Below are positions 10,201 to 22,200 of a stretch of DNA of 64,000 bases, one piece after another. The notes under the pieces were generated by a model. It saw nothing but the letters and a program-made list of their open reading frames with translations, was not told the DNA's origin and ran no database searches. This DNA is from Helopsaltes ochotensis. Its lineage: Eukaryota; Chordata; Aves; Passeriformes; Locustellidae. Position 1 is the first letter of the stretch. Each line of letters starts with the position of its first letter. The translations under genes were made by a program, and so were the position numbers. The stretch covers positions 273,577-337,576 of the forward strand of contig VXBM01000275.1 of assembly GCA_013400155.1 (NCBI GenBank), in the 5' to 3' direction.

Positions 10201-13200
10201 CTGAAAAAAAAAAAAACCCTTTTTAAATCAGCCAAAATATGCAAAACCATATATGTCTCCTGAATATTTAATGGGCTGATATTTATTGAATTTATTGTGG
10301 TTTAAATGAGAGAATCAGGGGTTATGAAATGAAGTATTAGTGAAATCAGTTAATCTCCCGAAGTTTTACAAGAGGACATTTGGCATTTATTCACACCTAT
10401 AACCCCACCCTCACACCCTTTCCTTACGTGACAGACCCAGTTGAACACAGCAGTTACACCTGCACTGGAAGGAGCTGAGTCTGCTCCCCTGGGAAAGCTG
10501 AGACAGCTCAGACTCAGCTCTGCTGGCCTCCCCCCTTCTCCTCCACCCCGGTGGCAGCAGGGATGATGTGGGCAGCCCCAGGCTCAGGCTCTCACCGAGA
10601 GGCAGGGCAGGGTTCTTGAACACGTTCCCCAGCGCGTAGCACGCGTTCCAGCGCACCTTCATGGTGGCCTCGCTGCCCACCGTGGCAATCAGGGCCTGCA
10701 GGGACTCCTCGATGGCCTCCCTGAACCTGGGGTTGGCCACGTGGCAGGGCTGCAGGAAATGCAGCACGTTCCCGAGGGCTCGGACGGCGTTGCTCTTCAC
10801 CTGGAACACACAAGAACCTCTCCGGTTTTGGGGCCGTCGGCAGGTCTTGCCGAGCCTGCTGTGAAATCATCTCAGAGACAGCCAGGAGCACAGCTGGAAT
10901 CACGCTGTGTCCTCCTAAATGCCACCAGAGAGATTATTCTCTGCAGATGGCCACAAACCAAACTAAAAACGCCTGCCCTGTGGAAAAGCTCAAATGCCCT
11001 GCAATTCAAACAGCACAAGAAACCTCTGAACAGCAGCCCTCAGGGGAGGATCTGAGCTGCAGCTCCCCTCAAACGTTGGGGGGCAAAGAGACCTGAAGCA
11101 ACTGGTGCCTTTTTCCTTTTCTTTTTTTAATGCAGGAGTCAACCACACCACCCCACCCTCCTTCCCCTCAGCCTTACCTTGTCTCTGTCCTTGGATGCTT
11201 CCGTTGCAGACCGCAGCAATTTCAGCAGCAGCAGATCAGAAAGTTCCTCCTGGAAGCTTTGTCCCATGGTTTCCCTGGCAGGAGAATCACCCTGTGAACA
11301 CCCAGCTCGGCTGCTCCATCCCCAAAGATGTGATACCACCCTTTATAAAGGCCCATGAACAAACAACCTTCACTCTTTAGAAGGCTAATATGTAAGGCAG
11401 ACCTGTCTGCATGTGACCACTATGTTTATTAATTTAAAACCAAACTATCAATGCAAGAAAGCTGGTTAGCAATGGTTAAGTCTGTAATAAAAAACAGAGG
11501 GCAAGGAATTGCTCAGGGGCAATTCTGTAGCAGGAATATATGATAACTATTTTCCTGTTAAAAATGTAACAGTAGGTTGGGCTTCCCTCAGTCTCTGGCT
11601 TGAGGAAGGGTTAAATATTTATTAATTTTACTTCTGTGTTATGTTGAAAGTAAAGGAACCATGTAATTACACCAAGCAACACACAAGAAATGGAAAACTA
11701 AAAAGTGAAAAAGTTTTAAAGAGTCTCTCCTTACAGTGACAGGACAAGGGGGAATGGCTTCAAACTGAGTAGGTTTAGATCAGATATTAGAAAAAAACCT
11801 GATCCTTGTGAGGGTGCCCAGAGAAGCTGTGGCTGCCTCATCCCTGAAGTGTCCAAGGCCAGGCTGGACAGGGCTTGGAGCCACCTGGGATAGTGGGAGG
11901 TGTTCCCAGATGGATACAGGATGCTTAAACAGCGTCACACCCTGGCAGACACACAGGCAGAGGGTGGTTAAAAAGAAGGGTCCAAGCCAAATTTCAGCTT
12001 TTTTTGATGTTTAGTATCACAGAATCATTTTGGTTGGAAAAGCCCTTCCAGAGCATGGAGTCCAAGCTGTGCCTGATCCCCACCTTGTCCCCAGCCCACA
12101 GCACTGAGTGCCACATGCAGTCAATCCCTGGACACCTGCAGGGATGGGGACTCCAACACCTCCTTGGGCAGCCCCTTCCAAAGCCTGACCACCCTTTCCA
12201 TGGAGAAATTCCTCCTCATGTCCAACCTGGAGCTCTCCTGGCACGGCCTGAGGCCGTGTCCTCTTGCAGACCCACAGTGGGGTCTGTGTGACAGCTGGGG
12301 ACAGGGCAGGGCAGGGTGTGACACCTACATGTTGATGATCAGGGTGTCTGTGAGGTTGCCCAGGGACCAGGCTGCCTTGGCACGGACGTTGGGAGACTTG
12401 TCATGGAGGGAATTCAGAATGGCATTTGCTGTGTCCGCCACAAACATCACATCCTGTCAAAGCAAAAACTGCTGCAAAGTCACAAAGTTCTCAAAACACA
12501 GGTGATTTCCTTGGTAGCACATTGTTTTTTCCAGGGAAAATGAGAGAGAGACCAGCTCTGTTCATTCACTTCTCTTTTCTGGGTGACACCTCTTAATGAG
12601 CTCATGGTGCTCTCTGCAGCTTTGCCTGACCTTTAATTAACAGGCCGAGCCTGAATGCTGACCAAGTCCACCACTCTTGGGTAGCTGTTGCTGAAAAGCT
12701 TCAATGGATTATTTAATTCCACTGGTGATTTAGTTACTTTGGATTTTAACATAATTACATGAACTGCCAACCTTATACTCATCAAATCCCACTCTTAAAG
12801 TAATTGCTTCTCCAAGCTCCCTGTTGAGCTGCCTGTCTAATCTTCTCCTCCATGGCACTTTACATGTGCCTATGGTAAAGGATTTTCTTTCAAAATATTT
12901 TGGAATTAAACTCCAAAGTCAGCTAATGCATTTTTTTTATTAAAATCATTCACTTAAAGGTTACGTTGCAAAAACTAATCTTCCAGCTCAGCCAAGCTAA
13001 GATGATGTTTTGTAGAAAAAAATCAGCGTTTTTTTTCCCTCCAAATAAGCTTTATTTCTTAGTTTTAAGCAAAACTGAAGGCCTCCCATTAAAAACTTGT
13101 TGCAATCACAGAATCCTGAAGGTTGGAAAAGACCTCAAAGATGGAGTCCAACATTAAACTGTTCCCCTCATCCCAGCTCCCCTGTGCCAACCTAACCTCT

Positions 13201-16200
13201 CCAGCTTCCATCCCTGAGAGCCTGGGAAGATCCTGACCTCTCTCCTTTTCCTCTCCCTTCTGCTCCACCTCCCTGAAAGCTGCACTGATTCTGCTCCCAC
13301 ACCAAAGGCAAGAGCAGGTCTGGAGCCAGTAAGGAAAACCATAAACACGCTACGGGCTAGAAGTAAAGTGAATTAATTTCCAACAAATCCATGTCCCACA
13401 TCTTATGGTTCATTATTAAACGGCTCAGAAGAAGGGACTGGGCTGGCTCTGACCTGCCTGAGGCACGGGAAGAGGATGTAGACTCCCAGGGCACGGGCAG
13501 CAGCAGCTTTCACCAGGGGGTTCTCGCTGTGGTTCAGGCCGAGCAGCAAGGTGACACACAGGATCTGCTGGTCACCCTGCAACGAGGAGCAGCACCAGGG
13601 GGGCTGAGGGGAGCTCTGCCCCACAGGGACACACCAAGGCTCTGAAACACCCTGTATCTGAAGGAGCTTCCACTCAGAGCATGCTCTAGATAAAGGGAAT
13701 TGAGGAGTGTTTCAGGAGCCCACCCAGGAATCAGGAATGCTCGCAGCACACAGGATCTCACTGCTGTTAGGTAAGAGCACGAAGGAAATCAAAGCATTAA
13801 CTCTGATCCAAAGCAGAAGGAATGGCCCATCAGAGCTAACACGGGCTGCTCTTGCCTTCCTTCCCTCTCTGCCCCTCATTAAGCAGGACAGGCAGGCAGG
13901 GTGAGCTCAGCCTGGGCAGGTTGTCAGTTCACCAGCCCATGACAAAAGGTCAGAGTGGGCACTGACTTGACCCCACTTGGCTACAGGGACAGGAGAGGGG
14001 ATGGGATCAAAGTACAGGGGGATGAGGTACACGCTGTACTTGGAGAATTCCAGAGATACTGCTGGACCAGCAATTCCTGGGCAAATGAGATCTGGCAGAG
14101 CACTCCCCAGCAAGGGCACAGTGACACAGAAGGAGCTGCACAATGCAGGGGGGATCCACTGCCAAGGCTTTCATGTTTAAAAGCATATTTCACGTTGCAA
14201 AGGGAAAGAACAAATGGGTGCACAACGTCATGCCCGCATTTGCCCACAACATGTTGTGCAAATGGGTGCACAACATCAGGCCCCGGCTGTTGGCTCAGCT
14301 GGCTCTTCAAAGAATTAACCAGCAGAATAACAATCCCTCAGCCCTCCCTCATGCCATTGAATTCTTGTCCTCCATCTCCTGTGCATCATTGCCAAGGCTG
14401 GGTGTTCATGGCAGGCCCAAACAGCTGCTGTGACCCCACACTTTAATTGTTCTGACAAGCTAATTACTCCCAACATTGCCCTTCCCAGCCTTCAACAGTC
14501 ACAATGTTCAGAATGAGGAAAAAAAAAATTGAGAAAGTTTCTTTACTTTGTCCTGTTAAGTTTTAAAAGGCTTTACACTACTGTAATCTGGTGGACAAGG
14601 ACAAAGCCTCCAAGGTAAAAACATCCCATTTAAAGGTGTGTTCTCCTACCTGCAGGAGGCTGAAAGCCTCTGGTAAGATAGAGGAGAGGGCATCACAGGC
14701 ACTTGTCTGGAGAGTGGCGTGGGGGGAGTTCTGCAGAGTGCCAGGTAAAGGGCCATTCAACATCATTGTCCAGAAGGTCACAACCTGCAGGAGAAGCAGC
14801 CAGGTTTATCTTTTAAACTCAGCAATTAATCCCAAATTCTTGTCTCAAAGATGATCACCATACCCTGACATTTAAACCGCATTAAATACATTAAATAGAG
14901 TTGCAATGCCACTACTGAATCCACACAGCTGAGTGTTTTCATTTGCCTGACAATTTACATTCATAGCAAGTAACAGGAACCTGATGCTACTGAACACATT
15001 TCCTGTCTTGTAGGCTCAAAGCTTAGCATGAGCCAAAGAAATTTTTAAGCTTGTCTTCTGTTCACAGAAGGAAGGCTTAAACAGGCCCATATTACTCAGC
15101 TTCTGCAAACTTAGCCAACAAACAGCTGATGAATTTTTCTAAATTCACATATATTGTCGTTCTGGCCACTCTCTCTGCACTTGTGGCCAGCCAGAAAATG
15201 TAGGCTGGCTCTTTAACAATGCAAATTCACCAAAATTCTGAAAGTTTTATGCAGCAGTAATGACACAAACAAAATCAGTGCTGTTCTTCCAGCTCTCTGA
15301 GCTACAGTGGGCTGCAAGAGCTGGGAAGAGGTAGACACATTGTGTAAAAGAAATAAAACCCAACACATCTGTCCACAGACAAGAACTGCCAAATTGCTGC
15401 AGGAAGTCTCCAGAAATTGTCCATACTGGCATCCATAAAGCCGCAGTCTGAGTCCCTTCCTGCTTCCCTGCAATTATTTATCTGTGTCTGTGCCAGTGAC
15501 TTTGCAGAGTCCAGGGAAGGAGCTCCGTGAGGTGGAATCTCACACTTACCACGCTGACAGGCACCCTCTGCTCGGGGGCAGTGGGGGACTCGGGTTTGTG
15601 CTGCTGCAGGACACCCGTGCCCAGCTCCTCCAGGAGCTACAAAGAACAAAAAGCAAGGAGGTTTTCATCAGGGATGACTCAAGGACCATGAACTACAGAA
15701 CCTTCACCTAGGACTGCATCCACTTAGCCAGGGAACAAAAATAAAAGATTCAGTACTGGTTTGGACTGTTCTGTTCCTGCTAAAACTGAAATTAGAGGAA
15801 AAGCCTTTCCTACACAAAGTCTCCTGCAGGCACAGCATAACAAACTACTGCACAAAGAGGAAATCTTTGGGTCACAGAGTCCAGTCCCTGCACCAGCTGA
15901 TGCTCAGTGTTGTAGTCTTTGCACTTCCCAAGCTTCCTGGTGACTCAGCAGAGCAACAAAATTCTGCTGAGACTTCAAGACTGGAAGCAGAAGATGCATT
16001 TCTCAAAGTGTCAGGGTACTGCACTTGACACACACACACAGATGCTTTGAATATTCATCACCACTCATCTGCATTTGCAAAGCACACAAACAGATAAAAC
16101 TGACTTGGTAAAACAACATTGATGTGTCCTCCTGCTCTTACTTTGGCTCCATGAAGCTGAATGGATGGATCCATTTCTTCCATGCATCTGCAAGCCACTT

Positions 16201-19200
16201 CTCCAAGCTCTAGGAAATAGCTCTGAGCCATAGGGAAATAACCTTTCACAAGAAGAGCCAACACCTAAACACAGACAAAAGAAATCCCACTCAGCATTTC
16301 TTCCTTCTGTTTACCCAAAACACCCCAACTACACACTGAAATGATGTTAATGGGCTAACCAACCCTAGCACCATGTACTGAACTCTGATGTAACAGATAC
16401 ACCTTGCAGCACAACTCCTGGAATACTAGAGCTGATTAAAAGCCTCCCTGTTCCATTATCTCGTTCAAAGAAGAGTCACAGAAGCACTATCAGGTAGCAC
16501 GACCATGAATTATTTACTGTAAGCGAGAGCTCCTGTAGCCAAAAAAACTAAGAGCAAGCCATTCTGTACCTCCTGTAACACTGCTGCTGCCTTCTGTGAA
16601 GCTGGATTTAACAAATATTTACTGTTCCGGAAAAAGAGTGAGATTTCTTGGGATGCACGTTACAAAATCTTACCCTTTGTTGTGGCTACATGAATTAAAA
16701 CAAAGCCAAGCCTCAGCATCCACAGGTACTCCTTGAGTCACTCCACAGCTCCTTGCAGAGTGTTCTCTGACTGCAGGGCTCTTTCCCACTGTTTTCCACC
16801 AAAATTTTAATTTGGTTTCTATATGGAGGAGTTTGCATGGGGAAGACTCTCAGTCTGCCAGCACAAACCCCCAAATAATATTGAAAAAAATACTGAAGAC
16901 AAAAAAATCACAGGCAGATAGATGAACTTGCTGCAGCAGGTCTGCAGTGGGACAGTCATGCTGTGGCCATGGAATCAAAAGGCTTCTCTTTGAGTCATGC
17001 AGCTCATGCTCCCTGGGCAGCAGAGGAGCACTGTGAAGCTGTTAACAGACAGCAACTGGGAAGAGAATGATAAATCCACTTCCATTCCACTAACAGCTTT
17101 GTATCAAGAGATTAGGTAGGTGCTTCCAAAAAGTGCTTTTTTTTCTCCTCATAAATTCAGTGTTTGAAGCAAAGCTCAGTACTTAGTGAGTAAGTCACTG
17201 CTCTCACACAAGGCCCTCCCCTACCCTAGCTGGACTCACAGATCTATTTCTGCTCTTTTCAAAGGGTTTTTCAGTTCGGTATCTGTGTGACTGTTCCTGA
17301 GAAGGACACAGGGTGTCACAGCAGCTCAGCCTCAACCTCAATCTCCCTGAGAAAGCAGGGAGCAAAGGGAATCCACAGCAGAGGGAGCAGCTGTGTGTGA
17401 GCCCAGCTCCCTGCACGCCCCACCTGCAGGGCCTCCAGCCGCAGCGGGCACGGCTCGTAGACGCTGGACAGGGACGGGAAGGCAGCGTCGCTGTCGGAGC
17501 AGGAATCCTCCCGGGGCAGCACGATGGTGGAGACACACAGGCGGAGCAGCCAGCACGGCTCTGGAGGGGCACACCCTGCTGGATTGTCCAGAGGGCTCTC
17601 CCCTGCCCAGGGAAGGGCTTTCCTCCACTGCTCACAGGAGCCGAAGCGCCGAGGGGTCGCGCCGCCGCTGCTGCTTAGCCCCGAGGAGCTGGGCTGCTGC
17701 AGAAGCAGCTGCACCTCTGGCAAAGGTGCCTGCACAGAAACTATTGCCCCCAGCAATGTGAGGCTGGAAACTCGAACGTTAACATCTGCAAGAGACAAAG
17801 GGGGGAGATGAAAAAGCAAGAAAAAACTCCATTAGAACCTCAATGACGGCCCAGCATCCTCCCTCAGCAGTTTCCAGACAAGATAGATTATAACACAAAC
17901 ATCCACTGCTATTGAATTATGAATTTATGGAGTACAGAGGAGGAGAGGAATACAACAGAGAGAGAATGCAAACCTTTGTGAGAGATGTAGGGCTTGATCT
18001 GGTTCCACACCCTGGTAAGCAGCCCAGGTTTCAATCGGCTGTAGGGTGCGTTGGAAACCAAGTTTGCAAGGCACTGAAACACAGAGAAAGGTGCTGGTTA
18101 CAATGTCAGCCTGGCCTCCAACAGGTTTGCTTTTACATTTGTAATTTAGGTCACCCAGGCAGCTCATTATCTGAGGGCACCTGAAAAAAACACCCCAATT
18201 ATCTGCTGCCTGAACACTGGATACAAACTCGGCTCGGAAGAACAAGGACTTAACGACTGTGAGGGTGGCATAAAGACCAAGGAATTTTGATAGCCCATGG
18301 AAGGATTTGTCCATTTGGATTCCAGTTTTCAAGTCAATGTGAGTCTTCAGAATAATTGTTTAAGTTCATTGAGCTACAGAAAAAAACTAAAAAAATGCAG
18401 AGAAAAAAGAGAACTGTGCTGAAGAGAAAAGAAACCCCGAGATTCTGGATGGAACTCTGAGGAACCTGGTCTAGGGGAAGGTGTCCCTGTCCACAGCAGG
18501 GGATTGAAACAAGGTGACCTTTAAGGTCCCTCCCAATGAAACCATTCTGTGATTCCATGATTCTGCAGGATGACTCAGTCAATGGAGTCTTGTGAGAGAG
18601 GTCTGTTTCTCACCACCACCACCTCACTCCTCAGCAGCAATTCTGTGCAATCTTTCTTCAGGACTCAATCTAGAGAGCAGAGTGACCCCTTGGGAGCACG
18701 TGGCACATCTGCAGTGCAGGTACCTTGACAATTTGTGTCAGTGTCTGAGAGGAGGACTCTGCCACCAGGGCCAGCAGCAGGCAGCGGTGCAGCTCCCGGA
18801 TGCTGGAAGCAATGGTGACAGAGAAGGGAGTGAAAGCTCTCTTGTGATCATTGGCATCTTCAGCCACAGAAAGGAACTGCTTAGAACCTTCCAGGAAGGC
18901 TGAGAGGACTTGAAGAGCACAGGCACGTGTCTGAAATGATAAAACATTTGTGATACCTTTTAACACCTCCTTTGAGCAGGTGGAGAATTTAAAAACATAT
19001 GAAATCCTCTCTAGAAAGAGAAAATTCAACTCCAACGGTCTTTTTTTCATAACTTTAAGCAATACAGAACCAATCCTTTGTTTCCTTAGCCAACACTTCC
19101 TATTTATTTCTTGGGCAGTAGCCAAATATTTACTGAAGGCCAGAGAGGACAACTCCTGAGATTAATAGGGGAAAAGAGAACAATTTTGCGCCTCACCTTT

Positions 19201-22200
19201 GGAGAAGGGTCCTTTAGAGCAATAGTCATCAGGGACACAGACTGGGGGCTGCCAATACCGGGGGCATCAGGAACAAAGGCTGACCAGTAGCCATAAAGAA
19301 CTCTCTTCTCTATTGACTTTATAGTGGAGAGGAAACAGGCCAGAGCCCCTTGGCGAACGTTGGCTTGGTAAGACCTTAAACACAAACAAAAAGATTAATG
19401 AAAACAGCAGGGACAAGGCATGGACTCCACCTCTTTCGTGTGTGTTAGTGGCTGGCTGGGAGAGGAAATCTTTTAGAGGAAGAACGAATTTACTTCCAAA
19501 CCAGCGCAAATCACTGCCTTCCCATTTCCTTGTATCATCTCATAAATCAAAAGGGAAAGTGACTCCCTCAGCGGTTTTGATAAAGAACAAAGGGCCGCGT
19601 GGAAGTGCTTTATGGAGCCCAGCTCCTTACGCTGATGTGTGCACAGCAATCACCTCACTTTGCTCTGGATTCCACCCTCGGCGTCGGAATACTCGGACTC
19701 GCTGCTGCTGAGGCGTTTCCAGCCCGCGGGGTGCGAGGGCAGGGGATCCCTCCCAGCACACACGTCCGACCCACCGGGATGAGCACCGGCACCAGGGCTG
19801 CCCTGCACATCCTCCAGGTGCAGCTTCAGCATCTCTGCTCCCAGCACTGACTCGTTTCCTGCATCCCCTGCATCTTCTCTTCCTTCCTCCCCAAACTCTC
19901 CCTTCTTCTGTTTCCCTTTGCACTTTTTTCTTCGGCTCTAAGACAAAAAATTGATTTTTCTTTAGTCAATACTTAATGAATACATCAATGCAGTTACATG
20001 TCTCTGCAATATTCTACACACAGAAACAGTCACTCTTTAGTATCTGAGTTTTAAAATTCTGCTTATTAGTAGCAACAGCCACAAAATTTCAGTAATACCT
20101 AAGTGAACAGTTTACAACTGAACAGCCTCAAAAACTAAGCTTTGGCTTCTTCATCAGTAAAGCAAAATATATCCAAGGAAACTTTTAGCTAAAAAATCAT
20201 ATTTCACAACAAAAGTGATTAAAGAACAACACTAAATACTTCTGTAGTTCTTTTAGATTTACAGAAGGTAACACTAATTAACCTTTCTTTTCAGCACCTA
20301 AAAAGAAACAAGTCAACATGACTAGATAACTTTATTTTCCCTAATGTCTTTCAGATAATCAGTAATCCAAAGTATTTACAGGTTTAAAAAATAACCTGTA
20401 GAAGGGTTAAGCAGAACAGATGAGGCAAGAAATCAGTCTTAAATGAACTTGACTTCTCTAAGAAAGAGTCAAACAATTGTGCAAGTGTTAGGAAAGAAAA
20501 CGTGACTTATAAAATCAAAAGCTTTGGTGAGTCTACACGCATCAATCCTGTGCCTGCAGACCAGGAATTCTTGGCTATGGATGAATAATTGTTGCACAGA
20601 GCTTAACTGAAGAAAGCCAAGCCCTGCAGAGCCATTTGTTCGTGTCACCTGAGTTCCCAAAGCAATGCAGAATTTATAATCAATACCTTTGAAGCAAAGA
20701 ATTAAATGTACCACATGCTCAGGACACGAAGAGCCACCAAAACCACGACAGGTGAGACACAAGCACCACAAACAGGCTGGAGAATCAGGAGCAGCCCAGC
20801 TTACCCCTGTCTGCTTAGAGGTGGCTGGTTCTGAGTGCTCCTGCTTGACAGGCGACCTTTTATCATACTGAGGTAAGGGAGCAGGGTACAGGGCTGGGGG
20901 CACCTCGATGCTCAGTCCTGGCAGCCCATGGAACATGCATTTCTGCAACAGGAAAACACAAATGTTAGCATTCTGTCCCCTTCTCATGCACAGATTTACT
21001 GCTATTCACCCAGATGAATTCACCAATTTTCAGCTGTGCTCCCTGCCCCAGGTCTTGTCTCTCCCAACTGAAATGCCTAGAAGGACTTCAAGTAGATCCA
21101 AAAAATTCCAAGCCTCCCATCTTCCTCTCCCATTCTGCTGTGGGAAGAGCAGTGAAGATGCTGTGAGAGAAACTGAATATGTTTCCTCTGTATCTCACAC
21201 TCCATTTCCCCCCACGCTCAGGCTTCTCTGCTCCTTCTTGCTCACCTTCCACTGTTTCCCACTTTACAGCACCTGGAACCTCCCAGTGTCTGCCTCTTTC
21301 TCCAGGTGGATTTAAGGATTTACCTTTAACACTGCCAGGAGAGCTCCAATTTGGTCAGTTTGCATCAGTTTCATCTTCCCACCATTGAGAAGCGACTGGA
21401 CACCTTTCAGTGCACTTTGCAGTAACTGAAAACAAAGAATTACTTGCTTTTCCTTCCCAAAATGCTCAAGGTTCACATCTTTCACACAACTTTCTAGGCA
21501 ATTACAGTTTTTCTAAACTGGACAGTAATATAGTAAATTTTGGACTATTAAAGCAAAATTTTAATTAACAACATTCCAAATTTCATATATTCCAGCAGCC
21601 CAATCTCCTAATTAGAGTATTTTAGACAATTACACTTACCATGCAAAAAGTGATGTCATCCACATCAGAGGTCTTTGAAGACTGCAGAACACTTAGGAAA
21701 GTTTGAAAACAGACACTTCTGTAGCATTCATCCAGGTATGGCTGTGCAGGGACACTAAAATTAGAGCAGGAGGAGACATGAGGTTGGTTTACAGTCTGTC
21801 CACAGGTTCATAAAGTTACACAAGCCCTCTGTCAGCCTGCAGAGCCCCAGATGGAAGGATGGCTGATTGAAAGGGGCCAGCTCTACCATACAGAGGACAA
21901 AAGAAAACCTTCTGCATGGAAAACCAGACAGCACAACAGCTTTTCTTCCCTAAACTAATCCCTGTAACTTTATTTCTGGAAGATTGGAACACTGTAAGTG
22001 TTCCAAAATACCTATATTTCACTAGATATCTTGGAACACTAAAGCTCTGCGTTTCAAACTCATGCACCTACACCTTTGCTTTGTGCTGGCAGATGCACAC
22101 CTTCTAACCCCTCTGAAAAGGCTTGTACACACCTGAGACACAGGTTTGCCATGCTGCGCACAGCCGCCCTCCTGAGCTCCACGTCGGGCTGGGCAGGGTC

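Noticed and set aside
21984..22006. Glucocorticoid/androgen response element
   Set aside because: The half-sites GGAACA and TGTTCC are separated by seven bases, not three, so the receptor dimer consensus is not met.
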